From Sacculina carcini (lineage: Eukaryota > Arthropoda > Thecostraca > Sacculinidae): 64,000 nucleotides of DNA. The stretch is from contig OU696581.1 in assembly GCA_916048095.2 (NCBI GenBank), positions 7,224,266-7,288,265 of the forward strand, read 5' to 3'. The position numbers and the translations under genes are program-made. Below the pieces are notes generated by a model. That model did no database searches. It was given only the letters and a program-made list of their open reading frames with translations, and was not told the origin of the DNA. Shown here piece after piece: positions 35,377 to 45,660 of this stretch (position 1 is the stretch's first letter; the number at the start of each line of letters is the position of its first letter).

Positions 35377-36904
35377 GTTGGTCAAGTGTTTTTTGACAAA
35401 CGTATATTTAAACTAACGCTTTTTTAATGAAACAATGCTTTCTAAAACAGTATCTATGTAAGATAGATTTGATTGATGTACGTTCAAATACCTTTTGTAT
35501 AGCAAGTAGCCTGCTGGTACGTATAAGCGGCTGGTTAAACCACTTGATTTATACTGTTTTTTCAAAATATTAAAAAAAGGTTTTCGTAGATGTAGAGATT
35601 TAGAAAAAATTGGCGGCAGATCAAGGAAAGTTGAACCAAATTAATTGGTTTTCATTAGTAACCTGTTTTTAGAACTGGTTTTATGGATGATGGTTTCTTT
35701 GATGTAGTTATTTGTGTTCAAATACCTTTTTGTACATAAAATATATTTCCTCAGTGGTTTTTTTCCTAGACGAAAATATTGCCCGTTTTTCTGGTCAGGA
35801 TTGCCACTCTGATTAATGCGACCCGCTTTTATTCGAAGCTCATTAGGGACACTAAGTTTGTGTGCATATTTGTAGTATTTGTGTAGATATTTGTATTGCT
35901 TGAACTCTTATATTTGCAAATAATTGATCTGCTGAATGAAATGATGAAACTTATTATAATCAGCGTAATTCATTTCTGGTAGGAAAAAGGTAATGTGTAA
36001 AAAATAATACAAAATTATGCCACCTGTTGTTTTTTTAAAATAGTTTCAGATTTTAGCATAAAAACGGTTCTCAAACTCTGCTTTCTCACACAATGATTAA
36101 CTCAATAATTGAATGCAAAACTGTACTGTACATAGAAGTGCCGCACAGTACCGTGCAAACAATGATATTAGGGCTTTCAGACACATTATAACAATTATAT
36201 TGTGCATATTTAATGATAATTCAATTTGATAGGGTCACTAATAGCATGAATAACTCATGTGTTGATAAAAAATAACTCATTTAACATCCAAAATATATAA
36301 TTTCCATAATTTGAATTCTTTGCATGACTCTTAAAAAAAACAAAAAAACGTGTTTTTTGGTCGAGGTTTTTTTTGGCAAAAACAGGTTTTTTTTTAAAAA
36401 AAAACGTCGTTTTTTTGAGGTCGCATCTCTAGCCACAGCCCCAGAGGCTAGCGAGGCACTCCCTGTTATCCTGGCTGAGGAAACCACCACGCGGCTCCAC
36501 CCACGCCAGGCGCGAGGCCACCACGCCCAAGGACACCCATCAGGCGCGCCGCACACGTGACGAACACCATGAATGTCATTATACCCATCAGCGGATATAA
36601 GAGATATAAGATATTATACTCATTCGGATATACGATACCCATTATACCCATTTGGATATAAGATACCCATTATACCCATTCGGATATAAGATACCCATTA
36701 TACCCATTCGGATATAAGAGAACCCCGTATATAAGAGAGTATTTCTTCGGGCCTGTGTTCTATATTTTGTGTGTAATTTTCCCCGATATAAGAGAACCCC
36801 GGATATAAGAGATGTTTTCTCCACTCCGGACAATTCTCTTATATCGGTGGTTCACCGTAGTGGATTCAATATTTCCGGAGACTGTTTGTGTGTTGTCCCC
36901 ACAG

Positions 36905-37617
36905 AGTCGTCTGGTGCTGGCAAGTGTGCAAATGTTACCAGATCGGCTCAAAAACATAAAGCGTTACTGAACTGCAATGCTCACGTTGCTGTCACTATTG
37001 GGCCGACGGTCTGCGCGACCACTGACAATGACAATCCAGGGAGCGAGTTTAGCTCCTCAAGACCGTCGAAACCAGCTCGGTGTGATGGCTCAAATCGGCT
37101 CACATCATCAGCGATTGATCTCGAATTGAATCCATCCCTGGTGCAGGACGATAGTCTGGCACGTTCCCTTCTACATCGCTTCCAAGTCGAACTCGAAATG
37201 ATCGACAACTTGGTGTGGCAGCGACAGTGTGAATGGTCGGCTCTGCTGAAACTACGCAGCTCGAAAAAACAGCTCTTCTATCGACTGCGACGCAAATTGC
37301 ACCTTCTGGAAGAATTTGGACACTCGGATTTGTCGTCGGAACGTCGCAGTCATGGTCTACATCAGCCAAAGCAAAGCGAGCAAGTTCACAAACGCTCGAC
37401 AAGCTCATTTCAAGATCAACTACAGTTGCAGCAGGATATTCAGCGTAAGATGCGATGTGATTCTGGTGCAGTCAACAGTGTAGCTGAGAAGAGTCAACTG
37501 TCAGGCAGTATCATGCCATTTGGCGTGCGATCTGAGAGCTTATCAAGTGGAGTTGCTGTTACCGAAAGCCTTCCCTGTGAAAACCCGAAATCAACGAAGC
37601 CGGGGGTAAAATCCAAA
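36905..37617 (+). CDS. MYND protein, coding exon 3
   Basis: Acceptor CCCCACAG at 36904; donor AAA/GTAAGTGA at 37618, phase 0. It encodes a Ser-rich segment, then a strongly helical stretch (about 37165-37310: VELEMIDNLVWQRQCEW, SALLKLRSSKKQLFYRLRRK) likely to form a coiled coil, then a Gln/Ser-rich linker. I recognise no named family for the helix. The part from about 37109 onward is duplicated at 41785-42291 with few substitutions, all leaving the frame open. Confidence 0.85.
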
Positions 37618-37653
37618 GTAAGTGATATTTTTCAGTAGCATTTCCACTTTTTC

Positions 37654-38143
37654 CAGTAGCGGATCCAGAGCGCAATTTTTTGGGGATGAATTGCAGTGGC
37701 GGCGCCAAGATTTTTCCGATGGGGGGCTGAGGGGGGTGGGGGTGCAAAGTTAAAAGTTGTGGGGACTAAGGAAAATGTTTAGGGGGATTGGCGAAACATG
37801 AAGAGCTACACATTAGAGCACAGAAGAGCACACACACAGAAGAGCTACATTGTAATGTCCATGATTATGATTTGGGGGGGCTTAGTTGGGCTTCGCATAT
37901 ATTTAGGGGGATCCAGCCCACCCCAAGGTCATGACTTGGGGCATTTTTTCAATGTTATATACACACATTTAAACACACACAATAATGTGCAAATATGTTT
38001 TGTGCGATAATGCTTATATCAACTAATTCTACAGAAAGATATATTTTCCTTGCCTGTTTTAGTGAACCTCTTGGTTATAAGGAGTTGATGGAGAATTATT
38101 GGGGGTCTTCAGCTGCCTGAGCCTCCCTCTGGATCCGCCACTG
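37654..38143. mobile_element. MITE family E copy with a family D end inside
   Basis: Outer ends CAGTAGCGGATCCAGAG and CTCTGGATCCGCCACTG are inverted copies. Flanking octamers actttttc and actttgtt match at six positions, a possible hAT-type target duplication. A second terminus, CAGTGGCGGCGCCAAGATTT, starts at 37694 inside it, so one MITE appears nested in another. The corresponding copy in the duplicate (about 42328-42889) is longer in the middle. Confidence 0.6.
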
Positions 38144-38652
38144 ACTTTGTTGTCTTTTCGTGTATTGCACACAAAGTAGAGAGGTGAAGAGGGTAAGAGT
38201 AAAGAGAGGTGAAGAGGTGGAGAGATAGTGAGGTGTTTGGTATACAGAATCAGCCATTAAACTAGTTTAAACTGCTAAAATGCAGCAAAGAAAATTACAT
38301 TTTTGTCCGTACATACTGAAATGCTGAAATATGTGGGAACCAGTTTCGTTGCTAGGCTATCTGCCGCCCGGGGCATTATTTCTTGCCACCTTTTACAATG
38401 TAAATTTGTGGTGCATACGTCCAGTCATCTAATCGGAGATCATTATTTTCAATCGATGTTTCCTTGATTCAGTTAGTTGAGATTAAAACAACAGATATGA
38501 AATAGTATATTCAGAAATGCGACTCAGATATGACGATAATTCAACGTGTTCAGCAGCTCTTGTGCTACGCTACGACACTGTTGCTAGCATACGTATAACA
38601 AAGACAGAACAGATTTCAAAAACAAGTTCAGACAGACGCAAATATGTACTGG

Positions 38653-38833
38653 CAGTGGCGGCACCTAGGGGGAGCTTGAAGGGGCTGAGACCCCCCAATT
38701 GAGTCAATCCCCTGAGCCCCCCAAACAATCATCACCATAAATATTTCGAGTTTTTCGCTCGAAGCCTCCGCGTCTTTTTCCTTAGACACCTCTTAGCCCC
38801 CCCCACAGTGGAAAAACCCTGGCGCCGCCACTG
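38653..38833. mobile_element. MITE, family D (duplicate copy at 43380-43566)
   Basis: Ends CAGTGGCGGCACCTAGGG and AACCCTGGCGCCGCCACTG, about 180 bp, with GGCTGAGACCCCCC and CCTGAGCCCCCC tracts inside. Lies in MYND intron 3. Confidence 0.7.
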
Positions 38834-38938
38834 TTCTGATAATTTACTCCAGGTCAAATTGGGGTAAATTACCCCTGGGGGTAAATTGGCAATTTTTCGA
38901 GGGCAATGGAGGGGGATTGTCTCTAGTGTTTCAATTTA

Positions 38939-38941
<3 letters not shown>

Positions 38942-38974
<33 letters not shown>
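38942..38974. repeat. (AT)n microsatellite
   Basis: About 33 bp here and about 65 bp at 43671-43735 in the duplicated copy, so the array length differs between the two copies. Confidence 0.95.
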
Positions 38975-38977
<3 letters not shown>

Positions 38978-39086
38978 TTTTGTGAAACGGATAACACGCT
39001 TAATGTAGTATACTAAATTGGGTAGTAAGCCGAAAAAGGTTTGGCAACCACTGCGCTAATCAATTTGGCTATTTTGCCTATGTCAG

Positions 39087-39221
39087 CTGACAACTTCACT
39101 CGACAATCAGCTGATTAATTCGGCAGTTGATCAGCTGATTTGCGGCGGTTGTGGAGTGAAGCGGTCTCACTTGATGTGCTCCAACTGCCAGCGAAGATGG
39201 TACTGTTCGCGGACATGTCAG
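39087..39221 (+). CDS. MYND protein, coding exon 4 (first six zinc ligands)
   Basis: Acceptor CCTATGTCAG, donor CAG/GTAACT; 135 nt, phase 0 at both ends. After a short leader it encodes CGGC, CSNC and YCSRTCQ, i.e. C-x2-C, C-x2-C and the C-x3-C pair of a MYND finger. The remaining His and Cys are in exon 5, and this split is consistent with the exon phases. Sequence just after the exon (to about 39450) recurs at 61530-61730. Confidence 0.92.
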
Positions 39222-39451
39222 GTAACTTTCACACTTGAATGTCGTTTGCTGGGCGTAGATCTTTGGGCGGTTTGGGGGGTATATACATACCCTGACAAAT
39301 TTACTGAGAGGTGAATATGCCATTATACCCCACCCGAGAATTCAGCTGAGTTCAGTTCATCAAATTCAACATAGCTAAAAAGTAACAATACACGACAAAT
39401 GTGTGTGTGTATGCAATTATATGTAATATACTTTTCATTGAGGTACGTGTG

Positions 39452-39571
39452 TGACCTAACCTAACCTAACCTAACCTAACTCACCTAACCTAACCTAACC
39501 TAACCTAACCTAACCTAACCTAACCAACCTAACCTAACCTAACCAAGCTAACCAACCTAACTTAACCTAAC
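39452..39571. repeat. Interstitial CCTAA (TTAGG) telomere-like repeat
   Basis: About 20 near-perfect CCTAA pentamers with a few slips. TTAGG is the usual arthropod telomere unit. Here it is intronic and present again in the duplicate at 44222-44331 with fewer units, so it is an interstitial tract, not a chromosome end. Confidence 0.9.
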
Positions 39572-39918
39572 AACGAAAATGCATGTGTCAAAAATAACAC
39601 TAGAACAGTGCGTTGATTACCTTTGATTAAGTAGCTTGGATTGATCTAGCTTCATAAAGTAGTATTGCAATAATAAATATTACTTAGATATATTTGTTAT
39701 TGTTCTGTCGGCGGGACAAAAGTGGAAATAAATCTAAATAATTCAAAAATATCAAAAATTGCACACTAGAAGAGGCTTAATCATCTTTGAAAAGTGTTTT
39801 TGTAGGAACGTAATTTTTGAATCCGAATATATCGCCGGGAGCGAAATCACCGTTGATTGTTTGCCCCTCTATATAACAACAAATATTAACAATTTTCACG
39901 ACTCAATGTTCGTTGTTG

Positions 39919-40250
39919 ACTACGTGGTGTAGTGGTAGCACACCCGCCTCACAAGCGGGAGGTCCTTGGTTCGAAACCCGGCGGAGGATAATTTCTTTGG
40001 GCGAATTCTATAATCCAACAGCCCCTGTCCACCCAGCAGTAAATGGGTACCAGATAGTCATATGTTGTGCCATGCATTCTTGGGAGGTGGGCCTCTCAAT
40101 ACGTCTTCCGTCCTTGTGGCGCCATAGCGTGAAGAGGGTTGGTTCTGCGGTGGCAGAGAGCTGCACGGGGCACACCTGTGTGTTCATAAGCTTCGGCTTC
40201 TTCCCGTGTAGCAGCTGTCACTGAGGCCTTTAACCTCTAATGAGTGATGA
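39919..40250 (+). mobile_element. tRNA-Val-derived SINE, copy 2
   Basis: A box TGGTGTAGTGG, CAC anticodon loop, B box GGTTCGAAACC, then the family body. It lies in MYND intron 4, about 150 bp before exon 5. It was present before the tandem duplication, because the duplicate carries it at the matching place. Confidence 0.9.
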
Positions 40251-40397
40251 ATCAGCGATAAAACCTTGTCTTATTAGGTTCGTATCATCAGACCTGTAGA
40301 CAGTATCGCCATCTATATATATTAGCAAACTCAAAAATGAAAGTAGTAAAAAATGTATATGCTCTTAACGTTTCTGTTTTGCGCGTGTATTTTTCAG

Positions 40398-40454
40398 ATA
40401 TTTGACTGGACATCGCATTCACCGCTGTGTTTGGCCAATTCATTTCGCGCGTGA
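40398..40454 (+). CDS. MYND protein, last coding exon
   Basis: Acceptor TATTTTTCAG. It encodes IFDWTSHSPLCLANSFRA and TGA: the DW-x2-H-x3-C that completes the MYND C-terminal His and Cys ligands. The finger is thus at the extreme C-terminus. Confidence 0.92.
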   Translation: MFDWTSHSPLCLANSFRA

Positions 40455-40682
40455 TTGATTTCACGCAATGTCAAATTTGCAGTGAATACAGTTCATGTTG
40501 CGAAAATCACACCATATATCCACTATATATCTTTCTATATTTCGCCATCTACGTGGCGAGATTTTCGTTCTGGAATATGTCCACGTTGTTCACGCCTTTT
40601 TTGCGTCAGTGAAAATGGCTTCCAATCTGTTCCAGCTTGTTAACCAATTTAGTATACCACATTAGCATTGGGCACCTCTTTC

Positions 40683-40895
40683 AATAAATGTTGCCCTAAA
40701 TGGCTTAACTGAAACACACTTCTGTCATCCGTCCATTACCCCCGAATTATTGCTGAAAAGTGTTGATTTTCCGCTGAAGATTGAAGTTGTGTTGTTTCGT
40801 GCTTAAAATTTCATATCTGTAAGACGTACAGTTTAATTGTGATTTTTGTTAATTTTTTCGCCAACTTTATTTGCCGCAAATGTCTAGTCAATAAA
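40683..40895 (+). terminator. Candidate poly(A) signals of the MYND gene
   Basis: AATAAA occurs at 40683-40688 and again at 40890-40895, about 230 and 440 bp after the stop. In the duplicate the first is changed to ACTAAA (near 45447) while the second survives (45655-45660). Confidence 0.5.
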
Positions 40896-41460
40896 CGAAT
40901 CGAAACATCAATTTCTCATCTTGTATTGTCAATAAATTAACATAAATATCGTCGTAAACACATAATCACTTTAAATCCAATACAGGCTCTTAATCGATCT
41001 TCCGTCGAAATAAATATCGTCTATGTATGTATGTGTGTATGCATGTAGGTGTGCGTTTCTGTATGTTCGCATCAGAGGCGGCGTCAGAATTTTCCCGGTT
41101 GTGGGTGAGGGGGCTAAGAAATGAGGTGGGGGTTTGGCCAAACATGAGCAACTACACTCGAAATGTGTATGGTCAGAATTTCGTTTGAAGGGCTCAGGGA
41201 GGGTGGAGCTTGGCACAATTTTTTTAGGGGTGGGTTCGGCCCCGCCATGTTACCCTACTCCTTGGGGCCACACTGGTGTGTATGTATGTGTATGTGTGTG
41301 AGTGAGTGTGTGTTCATCTAGCGCAGTGGTTGTTAAAGTTTTTCAGTGTTCAGTGAAGAAAAATTTTTCCTCCGAGGAAAGTATAAAGCATAGATAAAAC
41401 AGATATTTTCTGCAATTTTCAAAGGATTATTCGCACCCTTTGATGAAAAAACGACATTCG

Positions 41461-41781
41461 TGTGAACGGTCATATTAACACAACGAATGTTTCTGACTGT
41501 AAACACACAATGAAACAATTAACATAAATGAAATTAATAGTTAAAATAACAATTAATAACATAATTGATCACCACTCGATCAATAAACACGCCTTGATTA
41601 CATCAACATCAACACACTACGCGTCACATACCACAATGACATACAGTAATATACTTACGTGGTATGTACGAACACGAATGTGTGCAAACAGCGTCTTGAC
41701 CCACAACTGAGTGAGCGGCCGCTAGAGGTTCACGAGTGTTGACTGTCCACGCCCCACGCCTACCGAATGCATTTCTCCACA
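41461..41781 (-). repeat. Lone LTR at the tandem-duplication junction
   Basis: A 321-bp sequence with ends TGTGAACGG and TTTCTCCACA (read on +). It is nearly identical to 46225-46544, where a purine tract and a pol C-terminus follow on the - strand, identifying it as a 3' LTR in minus orientation. Here it stops exactly where duplicated MYND exon sequence begins (TCAGCGATTG), so it looks solo because the duplication breakpoint lies at its edge. Confidence 0.85.
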
Positions 41782-42291
41782 TCAGCGATTGATCTCGAAT
41801 TGAATCCATCCCTGGTGCAGGACGATAATTTGGCACATTCGCTTCTACATCGCTTCCAAGTCGAACTCGAAGTGATCGACAACTTGGTGTGGCAGCGACA
41901 GTGTGAATGGTCGGCTCTGCTGAAACTACGCAGCTCGAAAAAACAGCTCTTCTATCGACTGCGACGCAAATTGCACCTTCTGGAAGAATTTGGACACTCG
42001 GATTTGTCGTCGGAACGTCGCAGTCATGGTCTACATCAGCCAAAGCAAAGCGAGCAAGTTCACAAACGCTCGACCAGCTCATTTCAAGATCAACTACAGT
42101 TGCAGCAGGATATTCAGCGTAAGATGCGATGTGATTCTGGTGCAGTCAACAGTGTAGCTGAGAAGAGTCAACTGCCAGGCAGTATCATGCCATTTGGCCT
42201 GCGATCTGAGAGCTTATCAAGTGGAGTTGCTGTTACCGAAAGCCTTCCCTGTGAAAACCCGAAATCAACGAAGCCGGGGGTGAAATCCAAA
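41767..42291 (+). CDS. Truncated second copy of MYND exon 3, with an LTR-derived ATG
   Basis: The frame starts ATGCATTTCTCCACA, the last bases of the LTR, and runs directly into duplicated exon 3 (SAIDLELNPSLVQDD...) in the correct frame, giving MHFST fused to the host protein. The helical segment and donor (AAA/GTAAGTGA, 42292) are intact. With exons 43855-43989 and 45161-45217 it would encode about 238 aa: coiled coil plus MYND. Whether it is transcribed is unknown; it could also be used as alternative 3' exons of the upstream gene. Confidence 0.6.
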
Positions 42292-42591
42292 GTAAGTGAT
42301 ATTTTTCAGTAGCATTTCCACTTTTTCCAGTAGCGGATCCAGAGCGCAATTTTTTGGGGATGAATTGCAGTGGCGACGCCAAGATTTTTCCGACGGGGGG
42401 CTGAGGGGGGGGTGCAAAGTTAAAAGTTGTGGGGACTAAGGAAAATGTTTAGGGGGCTTGGCGAAACATGAAGAGCTACACTCAAACGCTGACTACATAC
42501 TATTACAATAAGGGACTGGGGCAAACTGATTCAGTCCTCGAACTTGAGCCAAAATTACAGGACTTCATTTACAGTGGTAACAAATTGTAAT

Positions 42592-43000
42592 GTCCATGAT
42601 TATGATTTTGGGGGGGGGGGGGGCTTAGGTGGGCTTGGCATATATTTGGGAGGATCCAGCCCACCCCAAGGTCATGACTTGGGACATTTTTTTAATGTTA
42701 TATACACACATTTAAACACACACAATAATGTGCAAATATGTTTTGTGCGATAATGCTGATATCAACTAATTCTACAGAAAGATATATTTTCCTTGCCTGT
42801 TTTAGTGAACCTCTTGGTTATAAGGAGTTGATGGAGAATTATTGGTGGTCTTCAGCTGCCTGAGCCTCCCTCTGGATCCGCCACTGACTTTGTTGTCTAT
42901 TCGTGTATTCCACACAAAGTAGAGAGTAAAGAGAGGTGAAGAGGTGGAGAGATAGTGAGGTGTTTGGTATACAGAATCAGCCATTAAACTAGTTTAAACT
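42592..43000. other. Duplicate intron 3 sequence with MITE remnants
   Basis: Matches about 37850-38280. It contains a G-run (about 42606-42623), longer than the matching G-run in the first copy, and the family E end GGATCCGCCACTG at 42876-42888. Upstream (42480-42590) it has about 80 bp missing or replaced in the first copy. Confidence 0.7.
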
Positions 43001-43379
43001 GCTAAAACGCGGCAAAGAAAATTACATTTTTGTCCGTACATACTGAAATGCTGAAATATGTGGGAACCAGTTTCGTTCCTAGGCTATCTGCCGCCCGGGG
43101 CATTATTTCTTGCCACCTTTTACAATGTAAATTTGTGGTGCATACGTCCAGTCATCTAATCGGAGATCATTATTTTCAATCGATGTTTCCTTGATTCAGT
43201 TAGTTGAGATTAAAACAACAGATATGAAATAGTATATTCAGAAATGCGACTCAGATATGACGATAATTCAACGTGTTCAGCAGCTCTTGTGCTACGCTAC
43301 GACACTGTTGCTAGCATACGTATAACAATGACAGAACATATTTCAAAAACAAGTTCAGACAGACGCAAATATGTACTGG

Positions 43380-43566
43380 CAGTGGCGGCACCTAGGGGGA
43401 GCTTGAAGGGGCTGAGACCTCCCAATTGAGTCAATCCCCTGAGCCCCCCAAACAATCATCACCATAAATATTTCGAGTTTTTCGCTCGAAGCCTCCGCGT
43501 CTTTTTCCTTAGACACTTCTTAGCCCCCCCCCCCCCCACAGTGGAAAAACCCTGGCGCCGCCACTG
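43380..43566. mobile_element. MITE, family D, duplicate copy
   Basis: The counterpart of 38653-38833, with a longer C-tract. Differences between the two copies are mostly in homopolymers. Confidence 0.7.
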
Positions 43567-43668
43567 TTCTGATAATATACTCCAGGTCGAATTGGGGTAA
43601 ATTACCCCTGGAGGTAAAGCAATTTTTCGAGGGCAATGGAGGAGGATTGTCTCTAGTGTTTCAATTTA

Positions 43669-43670
<2 letters not shown>

Positions 43671-43735
<65 letters not shown>
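43671..43735. repeat. (AT)n microsatellite, duplicate copy
   Basis: About twice as long as its counterpart at 38942. Confidence 0.95.
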
Positions 43736-43739
<4 letters not shown>

Positions 43740-43854
43740 ACAGTATTTTGTGAAACGGATAACACGCTTAATGTAGTATACTAAATTGGGTAGTAAGCCG
43801 AAAAAGGTTTGGCAACCACTGCGCTAATCAATTTGGCTATTTTGATTATGTCAG

Positions 43855-43989
43855 CTGACAACTTCACTCGACAATCAGCTGATTAATTCGGCAGTTGATC
43901 AGCTGATTTGCGGCGGTTGTGGAGTGAAGCGGTCTCACTTTATGTGCTCCAACTGCCAGCGAAGATGGTACTGTTCGCGGGCATGTCAG
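43855..43989 (+). CDS. Second copy of MYND exon 4
   Basis: 135 nt with acceptor GATTATGTCAG and donor CAG/GTAACT. All six Cys ligands encoded by the exon are kept; two replacements are seen relative to the first copy (HLMC to HFMC and SRTC to SRAC). Both are outside the ligands, so the finger should still fold. Confidence 0.75.
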
Positions 43990-44221
43990 GTAACTTCCAC
44001 ACTTGAATGTCGTTTGCTGGGCGTAGATCTTTGGGCGGTTTGGGGGGTATATACATACCCTGACAAATTTACTGAGAGGTGAATATGCCATTATACCCCA
44101 CCCGAGAATTCAGCTGAGTTCAGTTCATCAAATTCAGCATAGCTAAAAAGTAGCAATACACGACAAATGTGTGTGTGTATGCAATTATATGTAATATACT
44201 TTTCATTGAGGTATGTGTGTG

Positions 44222-44331
44222 ACCTAACCTAACCTAACCTAACCTAACTCACCTAACCTAACCTAACCTAACCTAACCAACCTAACCTAACCTAACCTAA
44301 CCAAGCTAACCAACCTAACTTAACCTAACAA
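44222..44331. repeat. Interstitial CCTAA repeat, duplicate copy
   Basis: Same position and the same CACCTAACC slip as 39452-39571 but slightly shorter, showing unit loss or gain since duplication. Confidence 0.9.
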
Positions 44332-44675
44332 CGAAAATGCATGTGTCAAAAATAACACTAGAACAGTGCGTTGATTACCTTTGATTAAGTAGCTTGGATT
44401 GATCTAGCTTCATAAAGTAGTATTGCAATAATAAATATTACTTAGATATATTTGTTATTGTTCTGTCGGCGGGACAAAAGTGGAAATAAATCTAAATAAT
44501 TCAAAAATATCAAAAATTGCACACTAGAAGAGGCTTAATCATCTTTGAAAAGTGTTTTTGTAGGAACGTAATTTTTGAATCCGAATATATCGCCGGGAGC
44601 GAAATCACCGTTGATTGTTTGCCCCTCTATATAACAACAAATATTAACAATTTTCACGACTCAATGTTCGTTGTT

Positions 44676-45005
44676 GACTGCGTGGTGTAGTGGTAGCACA
44701 CCCGCCTCACAAGCGGGAGGTCCTTGGTTCGAAACCCGGCGGAGGATAATTTCTTTGGGCGAATTCTATAATCCAACAGCCCCTGTCCACCCAGCAGTAA
44801 ATGATAGTACCAGATATCAGTCATGTGTTGTGTCATTCATTCTGGGGAGGTGGGCCTCTCAATACGTCTTCCGTCCTTGTGGCGCCATAGCTTGAAGAGG
44901 GTTGGTTCTGCGGTGGCAGAGAGCTGCACGAGGCACACCTGTGTGTTCATAAGCCTCGGCTTTTTCCCGTGTAGCAGCTGTCACTGAGGCCTTTAACCTC
45001 TAATG
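44676..45005 (+). mobile_element. tRNA-Val-derived SINE, copy 3
   Basis: The duplicate of 39919-40250 with small indels (AAATGATAGTACC where the other has AAATGGGTACC). A and B boxes are intact. Confidence 0.9.
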
Positions 45006-45160
45006 AGTGATGAATCAGCGATAAAACCTTGTCTTATTAGGTTCGTATCATCAGACCTGTAGACAGTATCGCCATCTATATATATTAGCAAACGTAAAAA
45101 TGAAAGTAGTAAAAAATATATATGCTCTTAACGTTTCTGTTTTGCGCGTGTTTTTTTCAG

Positions 45161-45217
45161 ATATTTGACTGGACATCGCATTCGCCGCTGTGTTTGGCCA
45201 ATTCGTTTCGCGCGTGA
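45161..45217 (+). CDS. Second copy of last MYND exon
   Basis: Acceptor GTTTTTTTCAG, 18 codons plus TGA. DW-x2-H-x3-C ligands are preserved and the translation is unchanged from the first copy. The proximal poly(A) hexamer downstream is mutated (see 40683). Confidence 0.75.
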   Translation: MFDWTSHSPLCLANSFRA

Positions 45218-45660
45218 TTGATTTCACGCAATGTCAAATTTGCAGTGAATACAGTTCATGTTGCGAAAATCACACCACATATCCACTATATATCTTTCTA
45301 TATTTCGCCATCTACGTGGCGAGATTTTCGTTCTGGAATATGTCCACGTTGTTCAGGCCTTTTTTGCGTCAGTGAAAATGGCTTCCAATATTTTTCAGCT
45401 TGTTAACCAATTTAGTATACCACATTGGCATTGGGCACCTCTTTCACTAAATGTTGCCCTAAATGGCTAAACTGAAACACACTTTTCTGTCATCCGTCCA
45501 TTACCCCCGAATTATTGCTGAAAAGTGTTGATTTTCCGCTGAAGATTGAAGTTGTGTTGTTTCGTGCTTAAAATTTTATATCTGTAAGACGTACAGTTTA
45601 ATTGTGATTTTTGTTAATTTTTTCGCCAACTTTATTTGCCGCAAATGTCTAGTCAATAAA

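Larger units (their letters stand above)
30806..35381 (+). mobile_element. Ty3/gypsy-type LTR retrotransposon with 5-bp TSD
   Basis: 187-bp LTRs at 30811-30997 and 35190-35376 (TGTTGTGG...ACA) differ at about two positions. They are flanked by the perfect duplication GTTGG (30806-30810 and 35377-35381). The primer site TGGCGCAGTCGGTAG (30998-31012) abuts the 5' LTR and fits a tRNA-Ser-type 3' end. A purine tract (GGGCAGGGGGGCA) abuts the 3' LTR. Gene order is gag, protease, RT, RNase H, integrase. Despite young-looking LTRs, pol carries several frame disruptions, so it is not autonomous. It lies in MYND intron 2 in the gene's orientation. Confidence 0.95.
30265..36431. mobile_element. hAT-like non-autonomous element, carrying an LTR retrotransposon
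   Basis: Left end TAGTGATGCAAAAAAAACAT and right end (inverted) TAGAGATGCGACCTCAAAAA share a hAT-style YAGNGATGC terminus. The subterminal A/T homopolymer-rich arms contain repeated AAACATG/GTTTTTT words. Flanks gccacgga and gccacagc share only the first five bases, so the target duplication is imperfect. Minus the inserted LTR element it is about 1.6 kb and has no transposase. The GC-rich sequences on both sides are probably a single interrupted locus. Confidence 0.55.
18785..36904 (+). other. Intron 2 of the MYND gene, about 18 kb
   Basis: Runs from donor GTAAGC to an acceptor with a strong pyrimidine tract (TGTTTGTGTGTTGTCCCCACAG). It contains an (AC)n run at about 18867-18908, the 19.4-29.9 kb satellite-like block, the hAT-like element and an LTR retrotransposon. 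At 36590-36720 it has three to four copies of a 28-bp minisatellite (GATACCCATTATACCC..), then GATATAAGAGA motifs. Transposons make up most of it. No internal host exon is evident. Confidence 0.6.

Noticed and set aside
39452..39571. Chromosome end or telomere
   Set aside because: Unique and gene sequence continues on both sides and the tract is duplicated; it is interstitial.
41461..41781. True solo LTR formed by LTR-LTR recombination
   Set aside because: It is not followed by a target duplication but by duplicated exon sequence, so the tandem-duplication breakpoint explains its isolation.
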